From: Ciona intestinalis
Taxonomy: Eukaryota > Chordata > Ascidiacea > Phlebobranchia > Cionidae
Length of the DNA stretch: 64,000 nucleotides
Direction of reading: 5' to 3'
NCBI RefSeq assembly: GCF_000224145.3
Contig: NC_020173.2
Coordinates: 779,624 to 843,623 of the forward strand
Shown here: positions 35,108-45,945 of the stretch, one piece after another
Layout of the letters: each line of letters starts with the position of its first letter
How positions within the stretch are numbered: position 1 is the first letter of the stretch
The notes under the pieces: generated by a model
What the model was told of the DNA's origin: nothing
Database searches by the model: none
The model's input: the letters and a program-made list of their open reading frames with translations, nothing else
Position numbers and translations under genes: made by a program

Positions 35108-35454
35108 CATCATATATTTGTTTTCTTTAATTGTTGGTAAAATATCTGTAATAGATGTAGCCTAAACCCCAAAATAATAGAGTTGTTGTACCTATGCTAT
35201 ATACACATATTGTTGACCTTTTTCGTTCAACAGTTCTTTTTTTTATTCTTTTATCTGTAAATAACTTGGCACTATTAGTCCATTTGAAGTACTAATACAC
35301 AGATACTCTAAAACTGATGAATGATTATTTACCCTCGTGTGTTGGACAAGGACAGTCCTGATGTCAAGTGTGTTTTATGTCAAAAACAGGGATGGAATGT
35401 TTACATGCCAAAAATCTGAGCGAACAATAAGATTGACTAGTTTTGAACTTTGAT

Positions 35455-35655
35455 ATATAGTAAGATGGGGGAAGATGGTACACCCATAGCACATAATATC
35501 AAGATATCCTGATGGTGTTTTAAACAATTAACATATATATGGGAGTTGCGAGTATACGGTTTTATAACTCTTTAAATGTTTTTTGTTTACTACCAAATGG
35601 GACGAAAAAAAAGAATAAAAAGATGTCAATTCTTTTCCCACCCTACCACACTATA
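35455..35655 (-). mobile_element. MITE in first flank copy
   Basis: Left end ATAGTAAGATGGGGGAAGAT; right end TTTTCCCACCCTACCA. Duplicated with its surroundings at 36136-36338. Confidence 0.75.
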
Positions 35656-35732
35656 AATTGTCTAAGTTTGCTATCTTTGTATAAAAAATATATTGCTGTG
35701 GGGCAGTGGTGAGACATTGACCCAAGAATGTG

Positions 35733-35782
35733 NNNNNNNNNNNNNNNNNNNNNNNNNNNNNNNNNNNNNNNNNNNNNNNNNN
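35733..35782. other. Assembly gap (50 N)
   Basis: Exactly 50 unknown bases between two near-identical segments; probably a scaffold join of default size. Confidence 0.95.
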
Positions 35783-36135
35783 AACATCATATATTTTTTT
35801 TCTTTAATTGTTGGTAAAATATCTGTAATAGATGTAGCCTAAACCCCAAAGTTGATAATAGAGTTGTTGTACCTATGCTATATACACATATTGTTGACCT
35901 TTTTCGTTCAACAGTTATTGTTTTTTATTCTTTTATATGTAAATAACTTGGCACTATTAGTCCATTTGAAGTACTAATACACAGATACTCTAAAACTGAT
36001 GAATGATTATTTACCCTCGCGTGTTGGACAAGGACAGTCCTGATGTCATGTGTGTTTAATGTCAAAAACAGGGATGGAATGTTTACATGCCAAAAATCTG
36101 AACGAACAATAAGATTGACTAGTTTTGAACTTTGA

Positions 36136-36338
36136 TATATAGTAAGATGGGGGAAGATGGTACACCCATAGCACATAATATCAAGATATCCTGATGGTGT
36201 TTTAAACAATTAACATAGGGTATGGGAGTTGCGAGTATACGGTTTTATAATTCCTTAAATGTTTTTTGTTTACTACCAAATGGGACGAAAAAAAAGGATG
36301 AAAATGTGTCCCATCTTTTCCCACCCTACCACACTATA
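36136..36338 (-). mobile_element. MITE in second flank copy
   Basis: Nearly identical to 35455-35655, with a better preserved right end (GTGTCCCATCTTTTCCCACC). Confidence 0.75.
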
Positions 36339-36411
36339 AATTGTCTAAGTTTGCTATCTTTGTATAAAAAATATATTGCTGTGGGGCAGTGGTGAGACAT
36401 TGAACCCAAGA

Positions 36412-36655
36412 ATGCGGAGTTCTATAGGAACAAATTGTAAGCAGCTGTGTTTTGATCAAGGCACCGCAATGGTAGTTGCTCCACCCCAGTGGTCACTAAC
36501 GGGTTGCCGGAATTGCCAACAACAAAGAAATATTACGAAAAAACAATATTCATACCTGGTGAATTGTACGCGGGTACGATATGTATGAAACGGGATTCCT
36601 GTGTTAAAACGGCCTGTCGTTGTCTCTTTACATGAAGTTAGATATAAGCAACTTT
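36412..36655 (+). mobile_element. Old SINE copy
   Basis: Retains GTTGCTCCACCCCAGTGGTC-ACTAACGGGTTG and the ATGTATGAAAC..GTGTTAAAACG.CTGTCGTT tail in diverged form. Lies at the inner edge of the right duplication arm. Confidence 0.55.
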
Positions 36656-37044
36656 CACTCAATGTCGCTCTACCTCAAGGCCATTATGACGTTGCACAGG
36701 AAGTTGCCTTAAGGGTTGCCCCGGGTTATGCCTACGTCATAATCAAACGGATAATCAACCAATAACAAACCACTTTATTATATTTACACTGCAATAGCTA
36801 TAGATTGTGGTATATTATTTGGCGGGATTTGGATCATTTTAAAGACAGATCTCAAATTGCCCCGCAGGCGATCTATTTTTTAATTTGGGATATTTTTGTC
36901 TCGATTTCGAAATAGAATGAAACTATTTGATACATTTTTGCTTTGACGTTATGTTTATCTTTTTAAATTTGTGAAATATAATTTGGCAAACTACCGGTTT
37001 GCATGCTGGTAAAAAACAACATTCTTTGAATTCTATTGATGTTG

Positions 37045-37232
37045 TATAGTTATGTGGGGGAGGATGGGACGCATATAGAACATAATATCCTGATCGTTTT
37101 TTAAACAATAAACAACAGTCTATGAGATTCGTGAAAATACGGTTTTTATTTCTTAAATGATATTTGTTTTCTACCAAATGGGACAGGGAAATAGAACAAA
37201 ATAAATGTCCCATATCCCCCCGCGCTAATAGA
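37045..37232 (-). mobile_element. MITE
   Basis: Left end TATGTGGGGGAGGATGGGAC; right end AAATGTCCCATATCCCCCCG. Not present at the matching place in the left arm, so it inserted after the duplication or was lost there. Confidence 0.75.
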
Positions 37233-37907
37233 TATATATCCGTATAGTTTACAACGTGGTGGTTGCAAATACGAAGAGAATATTGTCTTCGTTTTCGCTG
37301 GAATTCTATTTTCAATTTGCAGCAATGATGAATTTGATTTCCTGTACACGTGACAACATGTGTCTGGCTTCTGATTAGTTAAAATATAGTTTCTGACATC
37401 ACGCGTTTCGCAACGATTGCTGATTGGCCAAGATCTGTGTTTGCTGCATTTAAGTTGATGCAGAACATTTGCTTGGTTGCAATTTAATGTCGATTGCATC
37501 ACGTAATGTCTGACCGGATACAAAAAAAACGGTTAATCCCACAAACGTATATGGGCTCATGCTACGTCATCTGTTTGCGCAGTTTTTGCAGGTATTGTGA
37601 CGTATTATAAGTAGTTTAAATTTCTGAATTTAGAATGATATATTTTGGTCACATAGGTTCTATGTAAAAATAGAAGCTCAGTGTGGTCTTTTGCAAAGAA
37701 TACAAATTATTAAAAAGACTGTGATTCTGCCGCAGGGCATGCCTGATATACGTTACGGACGGCTGAACATTTTTTGTACAAAATGCAATTAATTTGATGA
37801 TATTCACACTAAAAAATGTTTACCGTACATTTAGACATTATGGTCAGCAGTGAATCAAACTTATACAATGCTTAACACAATCAAAAACCATTTTTATTAA
37901 ACTTAGA

Positions 37908-38096
37908 TATAGTAGGATGGGGGGAGATGGGACACCTTTTCATTCTATTTTCTCGTAAATTTTGGTGGTAAACAAAGAACATTTAAAGAGTTATAAAAGC
38001 TTCTCCTCGCGACTTTCATAGACCATTGTTTAAAACACGACCAGGATATTTAGATATTTTGTGCTAAAGGTGTCCCATCTTCCCCTACCCCACTAT
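37908..38096 (+). mobile_element. MITE
   Basis: Ends TAGTAGGATGGGGGGAGATG and GTGTCCCATCTTCCCCTACC. Absent from the left arm. Confidence 0.8.
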
Positions 38097-38489
38097 ACAT
38101 TGGATATAACAGTTAATAAAATCATGAAACACTGTTTTGTGCGGTCTAAATTGGTAATTTGATTCTTTTAATTAAATTTATATATAGATGACATAAAAGG
38201 CCAAAAAAAGTTAAAAAATTAAAATGACGACAGTGAATTTCGCTGGAGTTTTGACGTCACAGTTTTACGTAAACGGAATCACGTGACTTAAATTGAATAT
38301 TTGAAAAAAAATGCAGCAACCTGTTTTGCACGAAGGATATGACATGTGACCCACCCATGACGAAAATAATTTTCTTAAAATAAATTTTCCCCGAAGCGAT
38401 TGCCGACTTAGCTGCGCCCTGAAGCTTCATCCCGCGGCATCTGGGTTGCGTTTCATCGGTTTTAATTTTAAAGAAAAACTAAGCGGAGG

Positions 38490-38728
38490 CCTACGTGACA
38501 GGATATACGACGTCATCAGTTATAGCTATATAAGCGACGGGTTTCAGCCAAAGAATCACAATTGACTCGTGGTATATATCGGTGACACTGATATACCAAG
38601 AGACATACAAGGATCTCATAGCTTCTATATACAAGAGGTAAGGAAACTGGGATTGTGTTGTTGTGATGAATTTTAATCAACTTTCATTTTCAGATTTGTT
38701 TTAGAATAAAAGACTTCTGATCATCGCA
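38490..38728 (+). promoter_or_regulatory. Promoter and 5' UTR intron of the right cysteine-rich gene
   Basis: GACGTCATC at 38509-38517 and TATATAAG at 38527-38534 match the left copy. A 5' UTR intron runs from GTAAGG (38638) to TTTTCAG (38693), 35 bases before the ATG. Confidence 0.7.
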
Positions 38729-41700
38729 ATGAAGGTTGTGATATTTCTAGCTGCGTTGTGTGCTCTTGCACGTAAGTATAGCTTTGTATGAAACCGTATT
38801 TATATTGTGGCATTTGTTGGGATATTTCAAATGAAGGATTTTTATATGAAGAGTATTGAGTTAAAGTTTACCTTGGCACTTCCTTGTACAAAATTTGTTT
38901 CCTTAATTGTAGATTGCAACGGTCAACTTTCACCTAATGCTCTGTGTCAAATTACCTGCGAACGAAATGAATCTTGCCCATCAAAGGACCAGATGCACTC
39001 AATTGTATTGAGCAAAGGANNNNNNNNNNNNNNNNNNNNNNNNNNNNNNNNNNNNNNNNNNNNNNNNNNNNNNNNNNNNNNNNNNNNNNNNNNNNNNNNN
39101 NNNNNNNNNNNNNNNNNNNNNNNNNNNNNNNNNNNNNNNNNNNNNNNNNNNNNNNNNNNNNNNNNNNNNNNNNNNNNNNNNNNNNNNNNNNNNNNNNNNN
39201 NNNNNNNNNNNNNNNNNNNNNNNNNNNNNNNNNNNNNNNNNNNNNNNNNNNNNNNNNNNNNNNNNNNNNNNNNNNNNNNNNNNNNNNNNNNNNNNNNNNN
39301 NNNNNNNNNNNNNNNNNNNNNNNNNNNNNNNNNNNNNNNNNNNNNNNNNNNNNNNNNNNNNNNNNNNNNNNNNNNNNNNNNNNNNNNNNNNNNNNNNNNN
39401 NNNNNNNNNNNNNNNNNNNNNNNNNNNNNNNNNNNNNNNNNNNNNNNNNNNNNNNNNNNNNNNNNNNNNNNNNNNNNNNNNNNNNNNNNNNNNNNNNNNN
39501 NNNNNNNNNNNNNNNNNNNNNNNNNNNNNNNNNNNNNNNNNNNNNNNNNNNNNNNNNNNNNNNNNNNGTGAGTTATTTTTATGGTTAACTTATTATGCAT
39601 AGGCTACAAATCAAAATTTAGACATAAAAGTCTATTCTTCGTTTAAAATATTCATATTTTTAAGATTTACACTCTCTGTATTTAGGGCCTCAAACAGACA
39701 ATGATCCTATGACCTCCCAATTGACAACCAACATCAGACCAGCGAGTATCCGACCCGACAGAACTGGATTCTCTCCACAGAACCAGAGACTTTCAAACGG
39801 ACCAAACCATCTTATCCCTAGCTCTCCTGGTAGAAGACCTGGTCCTCCTCACGGACGACCTGGCCCATCGAGACGTCGGTGTATGATCTCGTGTGTTGCA
39901 CCAGATAAATGTCCAACCAAACGTGAAGTGAGACATAAAATGCAAAACACGAGTTTCGAATGTGTTGGATGCGTAATGGATAAATGCGGTGAGTACAAAT
40001 ATAATATTATTCGCTGTATCAGAAAACCATGTACAATTCGCCCGGTTAAAAATGTCAACTGGTTAAGTCAGTTATCAAAACTTTTGTGTTTATTTGACAG
40101 GCCCACGACATCGTAATCGCAGCATCCAATGCATTGAATCAGCATTCACAGCATGTCCTATGTGTCCCCCGAGATCTGCAGAAGAAAACCAACGTATGGA
40201 GAGATGTGAGGCATGTTTACTGACGTGCAAGCGCAACAGAACTGGTAAGACTCTGCTTTAGATTAATGTATGAAATATTTATATATATATTAACAAATAA
40301 ATTATAAAGCAGAAATAAGTTTATCTGGAGATTCTGCAAGACCCCACCCACACCCTAGACCAGGCCCAGGTCCACGGCCCGGTCCGCGACCACGCCCAGG
40401 ACCCCGTCCATTTCCCGGGCCCCAACCTAGTACCACATCCCGGGCCACGCCCATTTCCCGGACCCCANCCAAGGGCCCAACCTGGACCACGAACATTTCC
40501 TGGGCCCCACCCAAAGGCACAACCTCACCCTCCTATACGCTGCATGAGAGCTTGCATTGGTCCAGNNNNNNNNNNNNNNNNNNNNNNNNNNNNNNNNNNN
40601 NNNNNNNNNNNNNNNNNNNNNNNNNNNNNNNNNNNNNNNNNNNNNNNNNNNNNNNNNNNNNNNNNNNNNNNNNNNNNNNNNNNNNNNNNNGCGTTTTGGA
40701 AACGGACGCTTCGAATGCTAACAACAAGAGGTAATATTATTTTTAACGCAACATTTATACAAATATAATCCCACAAAATATTAGTGAATTTTGCTGAATA
40801 TTTCTTTGTTTCAAACATAGGTTTTGGACCCCCATTTATGAGGAAGAACAGAACTTGTATGCGCAGTTGTGCAACTAACAACCAATGTCCAACCAGAGAT
40901 GAAGCTTGGAACCGTCTTCAGCAAACATCACAAGAATGTCGATCCTGTGTCGTCGAAAGATGCGGTATGTTTAAAACCAACCTTGGAAGTTCTGCATTGC
41001 ACTTAAGATACATTAGAATATAATATACTCAGAATTTAGTGTAAATCATTTCAATTACCACATTTTACAGGACCATTCAACAGAGCCAATAGAAGCGAGG
41101 TGGCCGATTGCATCACAGAAGCAAAGGCTGAATGTACAGGATGTCCAACCTTATCGTCCAGTGAACAAACCAACATGAGAAGTTGTAGAAAGTGCATTCG
41201 CGACTGCGATGTTGATGGTAAATATTATTCATCATCAAAACATAAAAAAGTCAAAAAGTATAACGACTTTCTGAACGCTTTGTTTCTTTACAGATGATGA
41301 TGTTTCTGTTGGATTCGTTGGCATCGAGTTTGGAATGTTTAGAATGTGGCCCTTCGGATTACTGGGTATGGAAGGAAACGATACCGAACATGGGGTGTCT
41401 GGTATGTTCCCTGAACTTGGCGGAAATCCGTTGGGTGGTTTAATGCCAGGTATATGTCCGCGAATTATTTGCGCTTACTTTTATTAAGTTTGATATTTGT
41501 TGCAAACTTTTTAAGATTAAGTAATTCTAATAATATTTACTACTTTTTAATATTGCCGTTTGAATTCGTCTCTTTGATTACTTTACCGAGATTAAAAAAT
41601 GGGAAAAACGATAAGACAGAATATATAGCGACCAAACTAGAGTCGTTAGAATATGCCTATAAAGAAAACTATTTACATTTATTGGTCGAGAAATATTTAT

Positions 41701-42961
41701 TGTCGATATCTACCGTTTTTTTACAGTTGCTCCTTTCCAAGCATTTCCTTTATCTGGGAGTTTGACTTCGATGTTTGGACCAATAAACATGGATGAAGAT
41801 TCGAACGACGAAGATGAAAATGATGATTCGACCACCAGTATGTACACTGGTTTTAGTGGGGGGCAAGGTCAGTCTCCATTCAGAGGTCCACCAGGAGGTA
41901 TAAGACCTATCGGTGGCAGAGTAACGCCAATGGGTGGAGGACTTAGACCAATGGGTGGAGGAATTAGACCAATGGGTGGAGGAATGAGACCAATGGGTGG
42001 AGGAATGAGACCAATAGGCGGAGGAACGGGAGGCCCAACATCCGGAACAGGAGGATTTGGCTTTGGTAGACTAGGAGGTAAAAAAGATTTATTGTTAGAT
42101 TTGGTTTTCTCAAACTGCTTGACAATATTTCTTTGTTAAATAAAGTTTTCTTAAAACTTTCATCAATGTTATTCTTAACTTCCGGCTCCGTGACAAAGGG
42201 GTTAGCGCGCCTGTCTCTAACCCAGAGGTAATGGGTTCAAGGCTCATGGCTGCCACCATTCTAGACATATGTGTTCTTGGGCAAGACACTTAACGGCAAT
42301 TGCATAAATCCAGTTGTCACTGATGGGTTGTCACTAAAAATCAGCCATACATAAAATAAAATAATTACCCACAAAGTAACATACTTGGTAACTCGTAAGC
42401 TGGCACGGAGGTATGAAACAGAACAATCGTGTTTAACGACTGTAGTTTTCCAGTCACACGAGGATAAAGTAAGATTCATTCATTGCTAGATTTAGTTTTT
42501 TCAAAGTGTGTGACCTCTACATTAAGGTTATTCTTAACTTGGTTTAGGAGCCTTGTCACCGGCTATGAGACAATGTATGCAAGGATGTGCAACTAGCAAC
42601 GCGTGTCTTACAAGATCTCAAGCTTGGTCCGCAATAAGAAGCACAACGACAGGGTGTATTTCCTGCGTAAGGCAGCAATGCGGTAAGTATGCAGTAAGAC
42701 TGCTAATCGTATATGGGAGAAATCTATATAAAGTAGAGGACGATTATTAACTTTGTCAACACAGGCACAACTCAACCGCAACAAATGAACGAGATATCGA
42801 GCTGTGTGATCTCTGCTCGAATCAACTGCCCGTCTTGTCCACGGCCTTCTACGGTGGAACAAATGCAAATGCAGCAATGCCGCACTTGCCTTGTTAACTG
42901 CGTAAGGTCCAGTTCAGGACTGGCCTCTGCTGGTTTGGACACCTTGAGAAAGTGGGGGTAA
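38729..42961 (+). CDS. Secreted protein of alternating six-cysteine modules, right copy
   Basis: Family not recognised. Coding exons read by eye: 38729-38771 (signal peptide MKVVIFLAALCALA), 38913 into a gap at 39020, 39686-39988, 40101-40244, 40310 into a gap at 40566, tail to 40730, 40821-40964, 41071-41217, 41294-41449, 41727-42077, 42548-42682, 42765-42961. Internal joints are phase 1. Type A modules (C-x3-C-x5-C-x16-C-x2-C-x4-C) lie in exons starting 38913, 39686, 40821 and 42548, probably also in 40310; type B (C-x7-C-x2-C-x13-C-x2-C-x3-C) in 40101, 41071 and 42765. Linkers are a Pro/Arg/Gly segment (39686), a Pro/Gly/Arg run (40310), an acidic Asp/Glu stretch and Gly-Gly-Gly-x-Arg-Pro-Met repeats (41727). 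Near 40430 the Pro-rich frame shifts by one base, and the exon tail at 40691-40730 lacks its expected cysteines; both lie beside low-quality sequence and may be read errors. Likely extracellular; role unknown. Confidence 0.87.
39020..39567. other. Assembly gap (548 N)
   Basis: Hides the end of exon 2 and, by the A/B alternation, probably one type B exon of the right cysteine-rich gene. Confidence 0.95.
40566..40690. other. Assembly gap (125 N)
   Basis: Falls inside a module beginning Cys-Met-Arg-Ala-Cys; one further isolated n occurs at 40468. GC-rich Pro/Gly coding repeats upstream probably disturbed sequencing. Confidence 0.95.
41925..42035 (+). repeat. 21-base coding minisatellite
   Basis: About five units of CCAATGGGTGGAGGAATGAG-A encode a seven-residue repeat (Met-Gly-Gly-Gly-x-Arg-Pro). 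The left gene copy has about one unit. Confidence 0.9.
42183..42485 (+). mobile_element. tRNA-derived SINE in an intron of the right cysteine-rich gene
   Basis: Near full length. The intron on either side is itself partly repeated: TTAGATTTGGTTTTCTCAAA...GTTATTCTTAACTT recurs after the SINE in similar form. The left gene copy has a 79-base intron here with no SINE. Confidence 0.85.
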
Positions 42962-43040
42962 TACATGCGTATAACATCCCATCATCATATTCGCAGTTGT
43001 GTAATACTTGCGATTTGGTCGTTTTAAATTAAAAAAAATG

Positions 43041-43487
43041 CATTACACAGTTTGATTGTTTGCAGATCAATTGTCAGGGTGTCTTCTTACTGTTGAGATT
43101 TATTCATATATATAGTTAAGTGAGGAAAGACGGGGGGGGGGAGGCATTTAACCACATATTGACCAATAGGTGGCGATACCACGAATTATTCACTGTAGCT
43201 TACCGTCGTGCTTATTCCTCTTACTCACAACAACACTTAACTCAGTTCATGCACTCTTGTATATCATGTTACTACAGACTACGATACGCATATATACGCA
43301 ACAATTTTACGATGAGAGACACACAAACAAAATACCAGCGTGATAGCTGCAGCGTCTGGATACGTAACAGCAGGGGTGTTTTGTTTGACTTCAGACCTTG
43401 CAGTTACGTTCCACGACTTCCGCGATACGCATTTGTAGTTCTAAATATGCCGATAGAACGACCTAGAAACTTACATGCACAAAGCAT
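43041..43487. other. Downstream flank of the duplication
   Basis: Contains a MITE tip at about 43110-43141 ending in a run of G. A 123-codon open frame from 43120 starts inside that MITE tip and has no recognisable domain; not called as a gene. Confidence 0.4.
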
Positions 43488-43600
43488 ATAGTGGTATGGG
43501 GAAAGATGGCACATCTTTTCATTTTACTTTATCGTACCATTTGGTAGTAGTAAACAAAGAACATTTAAAGAATTGTAAAACCATATCCTCACGACTTGTT
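43488..43600 (+). mobile_element. MITE, left half
   Basis: ATAGTGGTATGGGGAAAGAT followed by the shared GTAGTAAACAAAGAACATTT interior; stops at about 43600. Confidence 0.65.
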
Positions 43601-43611
43601 GCAACTCGACA

Positions 43612-43745
43612 CCTAAAGTGACGTCACGATACCCAACCACAATACTCCGTCAATCAATGTCAGCACTGCGAGTAAGACTTATCTCATGGCGAGACTATTC
43701 TCATGAAAACAACCTGTTTATTCAGTGGCGGCTATAGACTCTCAT
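43612..43745 (-). repeat. Dispersed repeat, inverted partner of 45370-45500
   Basis: Its reverse complement shares GTTTTC.TGAGAATAGTCTC, CCATGAGATA, CTGACATTGAT and TGACGTCACTTT with 45370-45500. Part also resembles 22645-22690 (CCTGTTTATT.AGTGG.GGCTATA). Confidence 0.6.
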
Positions 43746-45180
43746 TGACCGTTGTGAAAACGTGATCAGGTTATTATTAAACACTTGCGTTGGAGCATGA
43801 AGTTGTGACAATCTTCAAGTGCAAGTGATTGCTAAATTTCGAAAATATTTTTCATATATCTTTTTATTATATCAGTATAATTATACCAGCATAAACCTAC
43901 ACAACTACAATGTCGGGAAATAAAACGGGACAAAAGATATTTTCGATTGTGCATCTTTGTCATGTAAACTTTATATATATAACGTTAAAACGGTATTTTT
44001 ATCTTAAATTAAAGCTATATTGACCCGTGCCTATCTTTCTCGTGTAAGTTTTTTACAAAACTAAAACTATTATGAGACCAACGGTAATATATGTTCGGAT
44101 ATTATATTCTAAAGACGTCCCGTCTTACCCCCACAGTACTATATGTGGCATTTGCACATTTTCATTTAACAAATTACCCAGTCAAGTTTTGCTTCATAAA
44201 AGGCATATTATACCCGCATTATTCCACATTATAATCTCTGACATTTTTATTTAAAGAGAAACAATAAAATGTATTCACACCATTTAAACCTAAACCAAAA
44301 GTGGTGTCGAAAACCAATCGCAATGTTGTAACATGCAAACATATTTTAACTGAATAAAACCGCCAACCGCACAAGAATTTACAACTAGGAAAACTATCGG
44401 TACGTTTTCATTTCACTTCTACCTCGTTGTGTTCTTGTTACCTCTTACAATACCTATTTTATTTCGTGACTTTTTTCGTGAATTTCGTGAACTAATCTAA
44501 CAACTCTTGCAAAAAAGGCACTAAACTTGCGAAAATTTAATCGATAAAACAGATAAACGGTAGAACGATCGCACTACCGGATAGTAGGCAGGAGATAAGA
44601 TGCATACTGATGATGATAATATGTAAACAAGCAAAAATCTAATCATGTAGGCGCGCATAATAAAACTCACGAACCCATCGCTTTTGGCGGCAATAAGCCA
44701 ATCCCCGCAAGTTTAGGTGCGACTTCTACAAATGGAAAACCCTGGGAAACCTTAATGTTACATCGCATTAAAAGCATGTTGCTTACAATTTTATATAAGT
44801 TGTAGCTGAAAAAAAAATAATCAACTTACAACTTAAAAGACCATTGTAGCTTAGATTAAGTTTAAATTAAACACAACTAGGTGAGAGACATAATACAGTA
44901 GCTTATAAAGTCTCATCTGATAAAAACTGGTCACCTGTATTTTCTTGTGCCATTAGTAGTAAATAAGAAAATTAAAGAATTATTAAAACTGCATTACCAC
45001 GACTCGTTCTCTTACAGGATACTTTATTATATATGTCCCTTACATATGTTTAATCCAAAATTAATCTACGCCTAAACGGTCTTTTAATTTGTAATGTGCT
45101 TAACTATTACTGATTTCATAATCAGCTACACAGGTCTACCACAACAAAACTAAAACGGGCGCGAAGAATTATCTTACCAT
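43746..45180. other. Intergenic region with MITE fragments
   Basis: Contains a MITE right end at about 44090-44145 (GACGTCCCGTCTTACCCCCA) and a decayed relative at 44880-45020. No gene seen. Confidence 0.45.
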
Positions 45181-45369
45181 ACTTTTTCATATTCACCGTT
45201 GCTCTATACTCGATCCTTTCTCTTATAAGCTATCCCCCTCTTAATCCTGCAGCCACGACACGTCTTTCTAATTGTGCTTTGACCCTCGTTGTTGTGCTCC
45301 AAAAGGGAAACACAGCTGTGTCGTCTCGTTATAACAGAAAACGTTACTCCAGCCCTCTGTCTCGACCAA

Positions 45370-45500
45370 CGGGGAGAGTCTGTTTTCGTGAGAATAGTCT
45401 CCCATGAGATATGGCGTGTCCACAGTACTGACATTGATAAATTGAAAATTGAGATTGTGTAATATGACGTCACTTTGAGCGTCGAATTCTAACAAACTAT
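45370..45500 (+). repeat. Dispersed repeat, partner of 43612-43745
   Basis: See the partner copy. The two copies lie 1.6 kb apart in opposite orientation. Confidence 0.6.
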
Positions 45501-45574
45501 AAACTGCGCGAGACAAATCACGACACTGTGCGGCCGCGTATTTGCGCAGCTAGACGGAACATTGATTGTAGGTG

Positions 45575-45945
45575 GTTTTCATATGAATGAATAAAACTTG
45601 CTTTATCCCCGCGTAGCTGGTGGATTGTATAAATTGTCAGCATAAAAAAAAATAATAATAATAACAATCACTCACGAATTTACATACGTGGTAACTTGTA
45701 AGCTGACACGAGGTGTATGATGCAGAATATAACGACTGTCGTTTTCCGGTAAAATATATTCATTCGTTTAACATCTCGGGTCAATGTATTTTAGTATGGC
45801 TGACAATTCAGACAAACCATTAGCGACCACTAGTTCGGGGCAATTATAGTTAAGTGTCTTGAGCCCAAAGACAGACTCACAATGGTAGCAGCGACAAGGC
45901 TTGAACCCATGACCTCTGTGTTTGAGGGTCGTAGGACTGATAGGT
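45575..45945 (-). mobile_element. Rearranged SINE pair
   Basis: 45585-45620 is the SINE tail in minus orientation, 45625-45760 is middle-to-tail in plus orientation, and 45795-45945 is the head half in minus orientation. At least two insertions, or one with an internal inversion. Confidence 0.6.

Larger units (their letters stand above)
35108..36412 (+). repeat. Direct duplication of the ZNFX1-like 3' flank across a gap
   Basis: 35106-35732 and 35783-36412 are nearly identical, starting AACATCATATAT and ending GTGGGGCAGTGGTGAGACAT. Each holds one MITE. They are separated by exactly 50 N. This looks like two overlapping contig ends or two haplotypes placed in tandem rather than a real duplication. 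Confidence 0.8.
36660..43040 (+). repeat. Right arm of the large inverted duplication
   Basis: Reverse-complement partner of 5745-9660. Contains the right cysteine-rich gene and its promoter plus insertions absent from the left arm: MITEs at 37045-37232 and 37908-38096, and a SINE at 42183-42485. About 27 kb separates the arms. Confidence 0.9.

Noticed and set aside
43120-43491. 123-codon open frame downstream of the right cysteine-rich gene
   Set aside because: Begins inside a MITE tip, has no domain and an irregular composition.
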